A stretch of DNA of 64,000 nt, from contig JAJCXZ010000028.1 of the NCBI GenBank assembly GCA_029263175.1, forward strand, positions 34,651-98,650. Reading direction: 5' to 3'. The translations under genes and the position numbers were made by a program. Origin of the DNA: Acidimicrobiales bacterium. Its GTDB lineage: Bacteria; Actinomycetota; Acidimicrobiia; Acidimicrobiales; Aldehydirespiratoraceae. The notes beneath the pieces were generated by a model. It was not told the origin of the DNA. It did no database searches and saw nothing but the letters and a program-made list of their open reading frames with translations. This document shows positions 9,140-17,946 of the stretch, piece by piece (within the stretch, counting starts at the first letter, position 1; every line of letters begins with the position of its first letter).

Positions 9140-9649
9140 ATGTCAGACAGCGGTTTCACCCATCTCGATCCCCTCGGACGCGCCCGCATGGTCGACGTGA
9201 CCCCGAAGGAGCCGTCCCATCGTCGGGCCATCGCTCGCGGGCGGGTGTCGATGACCAGCGAGACCGCTTCCGCGGTGGCCCAGGGAGCGATCAAGAAGGG
9301 CGACGTGCTCGCGGTTGCCCGCGTTGCCGGCATCCAAGCCGCCAAGCGAACCTCTGATCTGGTCCCGCTGTGCCACCCCCTGCTGATCGGTGCGGTCACT
9401 GTCAACTTCGAGATCAACGATGAATCGATCGAGGTCGAGGCCGCGGTGGAGACCATCGATCGCACCGGTGTCGAGATGGAAGCGCTCATGGCCTGCAGCG
9501 TCGCCGCGCTCACGATCTACGACATGTGCAAGTCGATGGATCGAAGCATGGTCATCGGTGAGATCGCCCTCTGGGAGAAAACCGGGGGACGATCGGGCCA
9601 CTACCGACGAAGCGGCTCTGAGGCGCCGGGCCGGCCGCTGGCGGAGTAA
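9140..9649 (+). CDS. moaC: Cyclic pyranopterin monophosphate synthase MoaC
   Basis: A 169-aa enzyme that turns the MoaA product into cyclic pyranopterin monophosphate. Family blocks are the N-terminal RMVDVTPKEPSHRRAIARG, the active-site strand LVPLCHPLLIG, and VEMEALMACSVAALTIYDMCK, which ends in the catalytic-region Lys and MDRSMVIGEI. The C-terminal tail after GGRSGHYRRS is short and variable. It follows moaA after 45 bases. No moaB/mog, moaD or moaE gene is seen in the window, so the rest of the pathway must lie elsewhere. Confidence 0.95.
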   Translation: MSDSGFTHLDPLGRARMVDVTPKEPSHRRAIARGRVSMTSETASAVAQGAIKKGDVLAVARVAGIQAAKRTSDLVPLCHPLLIGAVTVNFEINDESIEVEAAVETIDRTGVEMEALMACSVAALTIYDMCKSMDRSMVIGEIALWEKTGGRSGHYRRSGSEAPGRPLAE

Positions 9650-9675
9650 CACCTGGTCGCATATTTCACAACCTG

Positions 9676-9691
9676 TGTCGCCTAGGTGACA
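9676..9691. promoter_or_regulatory. Near-perfect 16-bp palindrome downstream of moaC
   Basis: TGTCGCCTAGGTGACA is palindromic except for one base pair. It lies about 40 bases upstream of a candidate promoter for the small membrane-protein gene at 9809. It could be an operator for that gene; no regulator is adjacent. Confidence 0.3.
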
Positions 9692-9727
9692 TCAGTGGCC
9701 CATGACACGCACCTGGGGGTTGCCTTC

Positions 9728-9755
9728 TTGTTGCGTTCTGTAGTACAACTGTAAT
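9728..9755 (+). promoter_or_regulatory. Candidate sigma-70-type promoter
   Basis: TTGTTG (9728-9733), 16 bases, then TGTAAT (9750-9755). It is the only AT-rich stretch in the moaC to 9809 gap and would start a transcript with a leader of roughly 45 bases. Confidence 0.4.
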
Positions 9756-9808
9756 CTGGAGTACGGGTTCCGCAATCTGCGGTGCCCCAACCTGGAGGGT
9801 GTTTTCCA

Positions 9809-10276
9809 GTGCCGACGTCGATCGTCTTGCTTGCTCTGGCCGCGGGCTGGGGTATCTATCTGGTGGTGTGGTGGCGCGATGCGCGTAAGACCACGTCATT
9901 CGGGCGTGACCGTATGGTTTCGTTCAGCTCCGGTATGGGCAGCCTTGGCGGCTCCAGCACCCGGATGCCGCTGGCGATCTCCGCTGGTTCGGCCGCCTCA
10001 CTCAAGCCTCGCACCATGGCCGATGCCGCCCGTAGGCGCCGCCTGATCGGCATGGCCCTCGGCGGCGCTGCCGTCGTCTCCCTGCTCGCGGCATTCGTTC
10101 TCGGCCCCGTGGCCGTGTTGGCTCACGTCATCACCGATCTTGCGTTGCTCTCGTATGGATACGGCTGCGTGCATCGTCGCAACCTCGCCGCCGAGCGCGA
10201 GATCAAGGTCCAGATGCTGTACCCCGAGGGCGTCACACCTCTCCGTGGGCACGAGCGTCAGACCGTCAATGCCTGA
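9809..10276 (+). CDS. Small two-helix membrane protein, function unknown
   Basis: A 155-aa protein I do not recognise. The start is the GTG at 9809, supported by GGAGGG at 9795-9800; a longer start at 9782 would put that signal inside the gene. It has an N-terminal hydrophobic helix (VPTSIVLLALAAGWGIYLVV), a polar Ser/Gly-rich middle, a basic segment (DAARRRRLIG), and a long hydrophobic region around residues 85-115 (ALGGAAVVSLLAAFVLG). The C-terminus is soluble and ends soon after RNLAAEREIKVQMLYP. It lies just before tRNA-Ala and the AAA ATPase gene. Conserved hypothetical proteins of this shape are common in actinobacteria. Confidence 0.7.
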   Translation: MPTSIVLLALAAGWGIYLVVWWRDARKTTSFGRDRMVSFSSGMGSLGGSSTRMPLAISAGSAASLKPRTMADAARRRRLIGMALGGAAVVSLLAAFVLGPVAVLAHVITDLALLSYGYGCVHRRNLAAEREIKVQMLYPEGVTPLRGHERQTVNA

Positions 10277-10357
10277 TTCACCCGCTGGCTGACTCGCCGA
10301 CGGCCTGATTCGGCCGCCGAATCCGAAGGTGCAGCCGCTACGATGGCGGCTCCTCAC

Positions 10358-10430
10358 GGGGGTGTAGCTCAGTTGGTAGAGCGCCTCGGTCGCATCGAGG
10401 AGGCCAGGGGTTCAACTCCCCTCACCTCCA
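10358..10430 (+). tRNA. tRNA-Ala (anticodon CGC)
   Basis: A complete cloverleaf of 73 bases. Acceptor arm GGGGGTG pairs with CACCTCC (one G-T pair); D-arm GCTC/GAGC; anticodon stem CCTCG/CGAGG with loop GTCGCAT, giving anticodon CGC for GCG alanine codons; T-arm AGGGG/CCCCT with loop TTCAACT; discriminator A. The 3' CCA is not encoded. Confidence 0.95.
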
Positions 10431-10560
10431 CTCCGTGAAATCCCAACGGTGGGCCGGTCGTCGATCGTGGCGCCCGGTCACACAGAGGTCGAGACGTAGG
10501 TTTCTCCAACAGGTCACAGATTGGCCCCGGATGCCGACTGGAGGGCGGAAGAACTCTCTC

Positions 10561-10566
10561 GGAGGA
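10561..10566 (+). promoter_or_regulatory. Ribosome binding site deciding the ATPase start
   Basis: GGAGGA lies 6 bases before the GTG at 10573 and selects that start over the in-frame opening at 10435, which would begin right at the tRNA end. Confidence 0.7.
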
Positions 10567-10572
10567 TCACGC

Positions 10573-11925
10573 GTGGCGACCAACCAACAGGACTTCGGTA
10601 TGAAAGCGCCGAAGACGCCAGAGCAACTCGGCATTCCCTATGCGCTGGTGACCGATCTCGTCCTTCGGCGAATCCTGCTCGAGGGCAAGGCCAATGTGGC
10701 CGGGCTCTCTCGATCACTTGCACTGCATGCCGGGCTCGTCGACAAGCTGGTGCAAGAGCTGCGCGAGAAGAAGGAGATCGAGGTCCTGGGTATGGAAGGG
10801 CGCGACTACACGATCGCCCTCACCCAACTCGGCCAAAAGCACGCCAACGACCGGATGTCGCAAACCCGCTACGCCGGTGCAGCACCGGTCTCGCTCGACG
10901 TCTACCGCGCCGTCGTCGCCCGCCAGCGGCTGTCCGTCTATGTCAACCGAGAGATGCTCAAGAACGCATTCTCCGATCTGGTGATCGCCGATGAGTTGCT
11001 CGACGAACTCGGACCGGCGTTGAACGCCAATGGCGCAATGTTCCTGTACGGCCCTCCCGGCACCGGTAAGACCTCGATCGCCGAACGGATCGTTCGAATC
11101 AGTCCCGATCTCGTGCTCGTCCCCCGTGCGGTGGCGGTCGATGGTCAGATCATCTCGGTCTTCGACCAAACGGTTCACATCCCGGCCGAGGAGCAGCCGG
11201 ACGATCTCGACCCCCGCTGGGTTGTCTGTAGCCGACCCCGTGTGGTGGTCGGCGGCGAGTTGACGGGCTCGATGCTCGACCTCACCTATGACCGGACCTC
11301 CGGTGTCTACCTCGCCCCGCTGCAAATGAAGGCGAACAACGGCGTGATGATCATCGACGACTTCGGTCGTCAGGTGCTGACTCCCGACCAGCTGCTGAAC
11401 CGTTGGATCGTGCCGCTCGATCGCCGCATCGACTACCTGTCGCTGAACTACGGCGTGAGCTTCGAGGTGCCGTTCGATGTGAAGGTCGTGCTGTCCACGA
11501 ACCTGGACCCGTCGGACCTCGGCGATGAGGCGTTCTTCCGCCGCATCCAGACCAAGATCTACATCGGTGCCATCACCGAAGACTCCTTCGATTGGATTCT
11601 TGCCCGCGTCGCGCACGCCATGGGCGTGGGTTGCAACGCCGAGTCCGCGGAGTACCTCCGCAAGATGTGTATCCAAGAGGGCGGAGACCTGCGTCCCTAC
11701 CTGCCCGCCGACGTGTGCAAGCTGGTGAAGGCCGTAGCTCAGTACGAGGGCACGCCGCCCGTTCTCGATCAGCTCAACATCGATCGGGTGCTCGATCTGT
11801 ATTACACGCGTGGGACGGGTGGTCCCGGCGGCTACGGCAAGGTCGGATCGCAGCCCTCCATGGAGGAGCTCCTCGGTGCGCCTGAAGTCAGCGACGCACC
11901 GTCAGGACCGGTCAGCACCTTCTGA
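10573..11925 (+). CDS. AAA-type ATPase with N-terminal winged-helix-like domain
   Basis: A 450-aa soluble ATPase. Residues about 20-92 look like a winged-helix DNA-binding or partner-binding region (VTDLVLRRILLEGKANVAG, KKEIEVLGMEGRDYTI). The ATPase core follows: Walker A GPPGTGKT at residues 160-167, Walker B GVMIIDDFG near 257-265, and a sensor region VVLSTNLDPSDLGDEAF. The C-terminal 40 residues are Gly/Pro-rich. The start at GTG 10573 is chosen for its Shine-Dalgarno site. Proteins of this build are annotated only as AAA ATPases. Some occur near Flp-pilus genes, but nothing here shows its job. Confidence 0.8.
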   Translation: MATNQQDFGMKAPKTPEQLGIPYALVTDLVLRRILLEGKANVAGLSRSLALHAGLVDKLVQELREKKEIEVLGMEGRDYTIALTQLGQKHANDRMSQTRYAGAAPVSLDVYRAVVARQRLSVYVNREMLKNAFSDLVIADELLDELGPALNANGAMFLYGPPGTGKTSIAERIVRISPDLVLVPRAVAVDGQIISVFDQTVHIPAEEQPDDLDPRWVVCSRPRVVVGGELTGSMLDLTYDRTSGVYLAPLQMKANNGVMIIDDFGRQVLTPDQLLNRWIVPLDRRIDYLSLNYGVSFEVPFDVKVVLSTNLDPSDLGDEAFFRRIQTKIYIGAITEDSFDWILARVAHAMGVGCNAESAEYLRKMCIQEGGDLRPYLPADVCKLVKAVAQYEGTPPVLDQLNIDRVLDLYYTRGTGGPGGYGKVGSQPSMEELLGAPEVSDAPSGPVSTF

Positions 11926-11932
11926 TAGCGCC

Positions 11933-11938
11933 TACTGT
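11933..11938 (+). promoter_or_regulatory. -10 box for a leaderless LLM oxidoreductase mRNA
   Basis: TACTGT is followed by 6 bases and then the ATG at 11945. It starts only 7 bases after the stop of the ATPase gene. Confidence 0.4.
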
Positions 11939-11944
11939 TGCGGG

Positions 11945-12865
11945 ATGCGGATCTCGTACTGGGCGAACAGTCAACAGCCGTGGGCGGACATTCTCACGGG
12001 CTGCCGATGGGCAGAAGCGAACGGTTGGGACGGCATCTGGCTGCCCGATCACTTCATGCCGGTGGCCGATCCGGGCAACGGTCCCGGCCCTACGGACCAT
12101 GAGATGGGACCGTGCCTCGAAGGCTGGACGGCCATCTCCGCGCTCGCGGCGCTGATCCCTCGGGTGCGTGTCGGGCTGATGGTCGGCGGCAATACCTATC
12201 GCCACCCGGCAGTAGTGGCGAAAATGGCTGCGACCATCGACCACATCTCCGGTGGGAGGGTCATCGTTGGTCTCGGCGCGGGGTGGCAGGTGAACGAACA
12301 CCAGCGTCTCGGCATCGAACTCGGCTCGCGAGGCGAGCGATCCGACCGTCTCGAGGAGGCGTGTGTCGTCATTCGCAGGCTGCTCCGCGATGAGCGAGCG
12401 GACTTCGATGGCGAGCACTATCAACTCTCCGGCGCGCCGGCGGAGCCCAAACCGTTGCAGGCCCATCTCCCGTTGCTTGTCGGCGGGTCAGGCGAGCGGC
12501 GCACGCTGAAGACCGTGGCCCTTCACGCCGACGAATGGAATCGCTGGGGCCGACCCGACGACATGCTGCACGGTGTACGGGTTCTGCACAACTGGTGCGA
12601 CACCGTCGACCGCAATCCCGAGGAGATCCGGGTGACCGCAGCCGGTGTTCTGCGAATCTGTGCCGACAAAGCCGAGTCCGAGAGCCGGCGCAGTGTCGCC
12701 GCTCACCGTGGTGGCCTCGTCGGTACCGTCGACGAGCTTCGAGATGCCGTCGACGCCTACCGCGCCGCGGGGGTGGAGGAACTCGTTGTCCCCGATTTCA
12801 CCATCGCCGCTGACCGCCGGGCTCAGGAGTTCGGCCGCTTTCAGACCGAGGTGCTCGGCCGCTAG
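11945..12865 (+). CDS. LLM-class flavin (F420-type) oxidoreductase
   Basis: A 306-aa TIM-barrel enzyme of the luciferase-like monooxygenase superfamily, which in actinobacteria mostly uses coenzyme F420. It begins MRISYWANSQQPWADIL, followed by GWDGIWLPDHFMP, RVRVGLMVGGNTYRHPAVVAKM (strand and loop around the cofactor site) and ISGGRVIVGLGAGWQ, all typical of the family. The substrate cannot be told from sequence. The ATG at 11945 is chosen because the in-frame extension overlaps the ATPase gene by 45 codons without family similarity. It converges on a phosphoribosyltransferase gene with 6 bases between the stops. Confidence 0.88.
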   Translation: MRISYWANSQQPWADILTGCRWAEANGWDGIWLPDHFMPVADPGNGPGPTDHEMGPCLEGWTAISALAALIPRVRVGLMVGGNTYRHPAVVAKMAATIDHISGGRVIVGLGAGWQVNEHQRLGIELGSRGERSDRLEEACVVIRRLLRDERADFDGEHYQLSGAPAEPKPLQAHLPLLVGGSGERRTLKTVALHADEWNRWGRPDDMLHGVRVLHNWCDTVDRNPEEIRVTAAGVLRICADKAESESRRSVAAHRGGLVGTVDELRDAVDAYRAAGVEELVVPDFTIAADRRAQEFGRFQTEVLGR

Positions 12866-12871
12866 ACGTGG

Positions 12872-13378
12872 TTACGCGTCGGTCACCTTGTGCCGGGCGT
12901 CTTCGGGGCTTACCACGGGATCGTCGCTTGACCACGGGAAGTTGATCCACTGGTCGGTGCGCTTCCAGACGTATTCGCACTTCACGAGACTGTGTGACTT
13001 CTCGTAGAGAACAGCGCTGCGGACCTCGCCGACCTGCTCGGTGCACAGGTCATGGACCATCTTCAGGGTGTGGCCGGTGTCGGCGACATCGTCGGCGATG
13101 AGGATCTTGGCATCTTCCATATCGACGAAGTCGACATACGGAGGAAGCATGACCGGCACGGGCAGACGCTCGTCGACGCCGGTGTAGTACTCGCAGTTCA
13201 TCACGTAGATGTTCTTGACCGAGAGGGCATAGCCAAGCGAGGCCGCGGCAAAAAGGCCGCCGCGGGCAATGGCCAGGATCATCTCGGGGCGATAGCCGTC
13301 GTCGGCGACCGTCTGGGCCAGCTCGCGGATCGCAGTTCCGTAGGTGGCCCAGTCGAGGACCTCACGCTCTTCGCTCAT
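12872..13378 (-). CDS. Phosphoribosyltransferase-domain protein
   Basis: A 168-aa type I phosphoribosyltransferase. The PRPP-binding motif is KILIADDVADTGHTL (residues about 90-104), and the flap region follows. The start is the ATG at 13378 (MSEEREVLDWATYG) with TATGGT 6 bases upstream; an 18-codon longer start is less likely. The N-terminal segment MILAIARGGLFAAASLGYAL matches the GPRT/XPRT-like group, with PWSSDDPVV near the C-terminus, so purine base salvage is plausible. The substrate is not proven. Confidence 0.83.
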   Translation of the reverse strand: MSEEREVLDWATYGTAIRELAQTVADDGYRPEMILAIARGGLFAAASLGYALSVKNIYVMNCEYYTGVDERLPVPVMLPPYVDFVDMEDAKILIADDVADTGHTLKMVHDLCTEQVGEVRSAVLYEKSHSLVKCEYVWKRTDQWINFPWSSDDPVVSPEDARHKVTDA

Positions 13379-13384
13379 CCGGGC

Positions 13385-13390
13385 ACCATA
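13385..13390 (-). promoter_or_regulatory. -10 box for a leaderless phosphoribosyltransferase mRNA
   Basis: On the minus strand TATGGT is followed by 6 bases and then the ATG at 13378. Confidence 0.4.
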
Positions 13391-13446
13391 GCGGGACAGA
13401 TGGCGCCCGATTCGTGGCCGGCCGGGTTCCATGTCACCATGCGGCC

Positions 13447-13884
13447 ATGGAACCGATTCACGCCACGATGACCCGCTGGAAAGATGGCATTCGAGCCGGC
13501 TTCCCCGATGGCTACGATGCCGTGCTTCACGAGGACTGCGAGTTCTTCTCGCCGGTGCTCTTCAAGCCGCTGAAGGGCCGCGACCTCACTGCCATGTATC
13601 TCGCCGCCGCGGGCAACGTGCTTCCGGGCGACGAATCCAAGACTCCTTCGGCCTCGTCTGACCCTGACGGGAAGTTTCGCTATACGAAGGAGGTGTTGGA
13701 CGGCAACCATGCCGTGCTCGAGTTCGAGACCATGGTGGGTGATGTGTCCGTCAATGGGGTCGACATCATCACCTGCGATGACGACGGCATGATCACCGAG
13801 TTCAAGGTGATGATTCGCCCGCAGCGCGCGGTCGAAACTGTGCGGGAAGGCATGGCCGCAATGCTGGAGCAGATGAACGGCTGA
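13447..13884 (+). CDS. NTF2/SnoaL-like small protein
   Basis: A 145-aa protein with the cone-shaped NTF2-like fold suggested by its pattern: an N-terminal helix (MEPIHATMTRWKDGIRAGFP), DAVLHEDCEFFSPVLFKPLKG, an alternating strand region (AVLEFETMVGDVSVNGVDII), and a closing strand DDDGMITEFKVMIRP. The last two are typical SnoaL/polyketide-cyclase-like features. It could be an enzyme or a ligand-binding protein; no catalytic residue can be named with confidence. The start is the ATG at 13447; the extension to 13414 adds only a basic, atypical stretch. Confidence 0.75.
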   Translation: MEPIHATMTRWKDGIRAGFPDGYDAVLHEDCEFFSPVLFKPLKGRDLTAMYLAAAGNVLPGDESKTPSASSDPDGKFRYTKEVLDGNHAVLEFETMVGDVSVNGVDIITCDDDGMITEFKVMIRPQRAVETVREGMAAMLEQMNG

Positions 13885-13889
13885 GCCGG

Positions 13890-14882
13890 CTAGGTCCCTT
13901 CGTCGAGGTCGGCGAGCGACGTTGCTCGAGCATCACCGACCGGTGCGGGTCGCAGTTCGAGTTGCCGTTCTCGCAAGAAGATGAAGAGGCCGGTCGACAC
14001 GATGATCATGATGCCGATCCATTGGAGGCCTCCGGGGAAGTCGTTGAAAACCAGATAGCCGAAGATGGTGGCGGTCACGATCTCCAGATAGCTGAACGGG
14101 GCGAGCACCGACGCCGGCGCCAGTTGGTAGGCGATCACGATCGTGATGTGAGCGACGGTCGAAATCAGCCCCATCAGCGCGATCAGTGCGACTTCATCGG
14201 TGAGATCGGGCATGGTCAACCGATAGTCCTGGGCCCCGACGACCTCGCCGATCACGATGCATGCCCCGATGGTGACCATGCCGCCGGTCGCCGACCAGAG
14301 TTGCATGGTGACGGGATGTTCGCCTGTCCCGAACCGGCGGGTGATCAGCAGGTAGAACGCGAACATCAACGCCGCCAGCAGGGGGAGGAGCGCGACGGCG
14401 CCGAAGAGTTCGTAGCTGGGCTGCACCACGAGCAGCGCTCCACAGAATCCGATGGCGGAGGCGATGCGCCGTGGCCAACCCACGTGATCGCCGAGGAACA
14501 CGGCCGACAATGCGAGCAGAAGCATCGGCTCGATGAAGAACACGGCGATGGTGTCAGCGAGCGGCATGTACTTCACGGCAACGAAGAAGAGCATGCTCCC
14601 GCCGCCATGAAGCGAGCCCCGCAGCATGTGAACGAGCGGGCGGGCCGGGAGGAAGGGTGGAGCTGAACGCTCCGACTGCGGCCGTCGGTTGAGCGTGATC
14701 TGTGCCGTGGCGATCCCGAGGAGCACGAACACGTACTGGCCGGCGAATCGACCAAAGCCGATACTGGCCGGCGCGAGGTCGTAGTCCGTCGACAGAGACT
14801 TCGCCGCCGTGTCCATCAACGGGAGAAGTGACATGGCGATGACGAGAAGCAGCATCGCGCGAACAATCGGCCCTGACTTCAA
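13890..14882 (-). CDS. EamA/DMT-family transporter
   Basis: A 330-aa membrane protein with ten predicted helices in two EamA repeats, the arrangement of drug/metabolite exporters. Helices include AMLLLVIAMSLLPLMDTAAK and FFIEPMLLLALSAVFLGDHV. The start is taken as the TTG at 14882, because a GGGAGG site lies 6 bases upstream; an ATG at 14855 is the alternative. The C-terminus is polar. The next gene, on the other strand, also encodes an EamA-type protein, so this is a divergent pair of related transporters sharing about 100 bases of control region. The substrate is unknown. Confidence 0.85.
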   Translation of the reverse strand: MKSGPIVRAMLLLVIAMSLLPLMDTAAKSLSTDYDLAPASIGFGRFAGQYVFVLLGIATAQITLNRRPQSERSAPPFLPARPLVHMLRGSLHGGGSMLFFVAVKYMPLADTIAVFFIEPMLLLALSAVFLGDHVGWPRRIASAIGFCGALLVVQPSYELFGAVALLPLLAALMFAFYLLITRRFGTGEHPVTMQLWSATGGMVTIGACIVIGEVVGAQDYRLTMPDLTDEVALIALMGLISTVAHITIVIAYQLAPASVLAPFSYLEIVTATIFGYLVFNDFPGGLQWIGIMIIVSTGLFIFLRERQLELRPAPVGDARATSLADLDEGT

Positions 14883-14986
14883 TGCGCCTCCCAGATGGTG
14901 GACGGAGGCTAGTGCCGCCGAACGGTTTGATTGCGCTTTGCCGTGCCGTAGCGTCGCCCCGACGCTGGACGAGCCAAGGGGGGATC

Positions 14987-15811
14987 GTGGGCGCACTCTT
15001 CGGCTTGATGGCCGCGTTGACGATCACCTCTGGCGACTTCTTCTCCCGGCGCGTGACGAACGAGATCGGGCCGATCGTCACTGCCAGCGCCACCAGTCTC
15101 GTCGCCACGCTCACCGCTCTCGTGTTCGCCCTCGTGACCGATGGTTCGCCGATTGCCGGCGACATGCTTCTCGGCGCCCTGTCCGGGGTGGGCTTCGGCG
15201 TCGGTATCTCCACCTATCTCCACGGTGTCTTCATCTCCTCATCGGCGGTGGTCGCGCCGGTCAACGCGTCGCTGGCGACACTCATCCCTTTCACGTACGC
15301 AAGCATCACCGGTGGAGCGCCACCCATCGTGGGCGTGCTCGGTGCCGGGGCGGCCATCCTCGGTCTGATCTTCGTCACGGTGGGCGGCGCCGAGGCCAGC
15401 AACGTGCGGGGCGGGTTCCCCGTCGCTGCCGTTTCCGGACTGGGCTATGGCATCGGCACGGTCTTCATGATCAACCTCGATGAGGCATCCGGCAACTGGC
15501 CGTTGGTGTCTCAGCGTGGCGTCGCGGTACTCGTCGTGGTGACCTACGCCCTGGCGCGCCGACGACCGCTGCTCCCGCCGAAGCGGTTTGCGCCGAACGT
15601 GATCGCCGGTGGCACCTTTGCCGGCCTGAGTTCGATCCTTCTTCTGGCCGGCCTTGCCCTGAATGCGCCGGCCGCATCGGTGACCGTCTCGCTCTTTCCG
15701 GCCGCGGCGGTCGTGTCCGGCCGTCTGTTCTTCGGCGACTCCGTCTCCCGCTTCCAGGTGATGGGCCTACTGATCGTCGTGGCCGGCACCGTCGGCATCG
15801 TGCTCGCCTAA
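14987..15811 (+). CDS. EamA/DMT-family transporter (second)
   Basis: A 274-aa membrane protein of the same superfamily as the divergent gene beside it, but not a close copy. It has about ten hydrophobic helices, starting GALFGLMAALTITSGDFFSR and ending VMGLLIVVAGTVGIVLA. The GTG at 14987 is the chosen start, with a G-rich stretch (AAGGGGGG) just upstream; an in-frame extension to 14882 overlaps the start of the divergent gene and lacks hydrophobic character. Substrate unknown; export of a metabolite is the usual role of the family. Confidence 0.83.
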   Translation: MGALFGLMAALTITSGDFFSRRVTNEIGPIVTASATSLVATLTALVFALVTDGSPIAGDMLLGALSGVGFGVGISTYLHGVFISSSAVVAPVNASLATLIPFTYASITGGAPPIVGVLGAGAAILGLIFVTVGGAEASNVRGGFPVAAVSGLGYGIGTVFMINLDEASGNWPLVSQRGVAVLVVVTYALARRRPLLPPKRFAPNVIAGGTFAGLSSILLLAGLALNAPAASVTVSLFPAAAVVSGRLFFGDSVSRFQVMGLLIVVAGTVGIVLA

Positions 15812-15850
15812 GTCACCACTTCAACCGACCCAGACCCCAGCGTGACTTGC

Positions 15851-16534
15851 TCAGGCGTCCTGCGGATGGACGCCGAGCGTGCGGGCGGTGGGAGAGAGCG
15901 GCACATCCGACTTCGACTTCGGGTAGGTGTGAAGGATCCGGTCGCCGAAGTTGACCGTGACGCCGAGCCAATAGCGCTCGTTGCGCCAATGATGCAGATG
16001 ATGGTTGCGCTTGAGGCGCGCGTAGTACGGAGTGCGTGGCCGGTACGCCGTGTGAAAGATGAAGTGGTCCCACTCGTACTCGAGGAGCTTGGCCAGGGCC
16101 ACGACCAGCGCGGTGAGAGCGGGAGCAAGCAGTGGTGCGTCCGCCAGCCAGAGGACGGGGAGCGTGATGCCGAGGACCAGGCCTGCGATCATCGGCTGGA
16201 AGATCGCCGCGTCGATGCCTCGGAGGAGCACGTTCTCGATCCGGCTGGGGTCGAGGTGATGCTGGCGATGTCCGCTGCCGGTGTCGATCGTGGCGCCCCG
16301 AACCGTGAACGGTTCGGCGTGGAGGACGAAGAGGTGGATGAACCACTCCGTGAACGGCGTGAGCGCGATCACGATGCCGACGGCAGCGAGGTCCCACCAC
16401 GACCATGCGCCGACGACGAGCCGCACGGTCACCAGCGGCACCAGTCCGGCGACGATCACCCGAGGGGACGGCCAGCGGCGAAAGACTGCGAGTGCCTCTC
16501 TCTTGGTTCGGAGATGTCGGCAGTCGGTGGTCAC
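15851..16534 (-). CDS. Fatty acid hydroxylase / sterol desaturase superfamily protein
   Basis: A 227-aa integral membrane di-iron protein. His clusters are the mark of the superfamily: EWFIHLFVLH, GSGHRQHHLDP, EWDHFIFH and NHHLHHW. These His would hold two irons that activate oxygen for hydroxylation or desaturation of a lipid. Start at GTG 16534 (VTTDCRHLRTKREAL), with TACGCT 6 bases upstream. Compared with bacterial carotenoid and fatty acid hydroxylases the length is normal. The lipid substrate cannot be read from sequence. It converges with the second EamA gene (39 bases between stops). Confidence 0.85.
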   Translation of the reverse strand: MTTDCRHLRTKREALAVFRRWPSPRVIVAGLVPLVTVRLVVGAWSWWDLAAVGIVIALTPFTEWFIHLFVLHAEPFTVRGATIDTGSGHRQHHLDPSRIENVLLRGIDAAIFQPMIAGLVLGITLPVLWLADAPLLAPALTALVVALAKLLEYEWDHFIFHTAYRPRTPYYARLKRNHHLHHWRNERYWLGVTVNFGDRILHTYPKSKSDVPLSPTARTLGVHPQDA

Positions 16535-16540
16535 CCGGCC

Positions 16541-16546
16541 AGCGTA
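16541..16546 (-). promoter_or_regulatory. -10 box for a leaderless desaturase-like mRNA
   Basis: TACGCT on the minus strand, 6 bases before the GTG at 16534. Confidence 0.4.
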
Positions 16547-16608
16547 GGGCTGGACCAAGTCACGCTGTGGGCAGCGAATTCGCTGCGACGACGCAGACCC
16601 GGTGTGGC

Positions 16609-17901
16609 TCAGTCGCGGCCGTCGAGGAGACCGGCCACCAGGGCGGCCACTTCGCTTCGTTCGCTGCGGGTGAGGGTGACGTGTCCGAAGAGAGGGTGGC
16701 CGCGAAGGTGGTCGACCACGGCACCGATACCGTCGTGGCGGCCGACTCGGAGATTGTCGCGCTGCGCGACATCGTGAGTCAGCACGACCTTCGACCGCTC
16801 ACCGATTCGCGTGAGCGCGGTGAGCAGCACGTTTCGCTCGAGGTTCTGTGCTTCATCCACGATGATGAACGCGTCGGTGATCGAACGCCCGCGGATGTGG
16901 GTGAGCGGCAGGATCTCCAGCAGCTGACGACGGACGACCTCGTCGACCACTTCGGGACCGGCGATGGCCTCGAGGGCATCGGTGACGGCGGCGGCCCATG
17001 GCGACATCTTCTCGGACTCGCTCCCGGGGAGGTAGCCGAGTTCTTGGCCGCCGACCGCGTAGAGCGGACGGAAGACCATCACCCGAGAGTGGGTGCGCTT
17101 CTCGAGAACGGCATCGAGAGCGGCGGCGAGTGCAAGCACGGACTTGCCGGTGCCGGCGCGCCCTCCGAGGGAGACAATCCCCACACTGTCGTCGGTCAGA
17201 AGGTCGAGCGCGAGTTGCTGCTCGCGGGATCGGGCGCGGACATCGAACACCGGCCGGTCGATGATCCGGTGCACCCGCTTGTCGGCGTGCACCCGACCGA
17301 GACCGCTTTGGCTCCCCGACACCAGGGTCACACCGGTGTTCACGGGCAGATTGCGGGACTCGTCCAGGTCGATCGTGCCGAACTCGAAGAATTCGTCGAC
17401 GTCGCCACTCTCGACCATCAGATCGGTGGCGCCGGTCCATCCATCGTTCTCGACGTCGCTGTCGCGGAATTCCGCGGCATCGAGGCCCAGGACGCCAGCC
17501 TTCAGCCGCATCGGGAGATCCTTGGACACGAGCGTGACCTCGAGCCCTTCCGCCGACAGGTTGTTGGCGACGGTGAGGATGCGGTGATCGTTGCTATCGC
17601 CGCGGAACGCCTCGGGTAGCGGCCTCGGGCTCGTGTGGTTCAGCTCGACCCGGACGGTGCCGCCATGGTCGTTGACCCCGAGCTCCTGGAGGAGTGAGCC
17701 ATGGGCCTCGCGTAACTCTTCGAGCGATCTCAGCGCGCTCCGCGCTGCCCATCCGAGATCCGGATGGTGACGTTTGTCTTCGAGCTCGGTCAGCACGACC
17801 AGCGGAAGAACGACAGCGTGTTCCTCGAAGCGTCGCAGCGCTGTCGGCTCGCTCAGCAAGACCGACGTATCGAGGACATAGGTACGGCGTGTGTCCGTCA
17901 T
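16609..17901 (-). CDS. PhoH-family protein (PIN nuclease plus PhoH ATPase)
   Basis: A 430-aa protein of the PhoH2 type. The N-terminal PIN domain (residues 1 to about 150) begins [19 protein letters not shown] and has acidic positions in VLDTS, LTELED and SNDHRIL. The C-terminal PhoH ATPase has Walker [12 protein letters not shown] and Walker [10 protein letters not shown]. PhoH2 proteins of mycobacteria are RNA helicases with RNase activity, so a role in RNA decay is likely. The ATG at 17901 follows GGAC. It lies 45 bases after the start of nothing else and is read away from the molybdoenzyme gene, which is upstream on the same strand. Confidence 0.92.
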   Translation of the reverse strand: MTDTRRTYVLDTSVLLSEPTALRRFEEHAVVLPLVVLTELEDKRHHPDLGWAARSALRSLEELREAHGSLLQELGVNDHGGTVRVELNHTSPRPLPEAFRGDSNDHRILTVANNLSAEGLEVTLVSKDLPMRLKAGVLGLDAAEFRDSDVENDGWTGATDLMVESGDVDEFFEFGTIDLDESRNLPVNTGVTLVSGSQSGLGRVHADKRVHRIIDRPVFDVRARSREQQLALDLLTDDSVGIVSLGGRAGTGKSVLALAAALDAVLEKRTHSRVMVFRPLYAVGGQELGYLPGSESEKMSPWAAAVTDALEAIAGPEVVDEVVRRQLLEILPLTHIRGRSITDAFIIVDEAQNLERNVLLTALTRIGERSKVVLTHDVAQRDNLRVGRHDGIGAVVDHLRGHPLFGHVTLTRSERSEVAALVAGLLDGRD

Positions 17902-17946
17902 GTCCTAAAGGACGGTAGGTGCGAGCGCGCAATGGGCGTGGGATGG

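Noticed and set aside
16405..17619. 404-codon plus-strand frame
   Set aside because: Antisense to the PhoH gene, which has clear PIN and Walker motifs.
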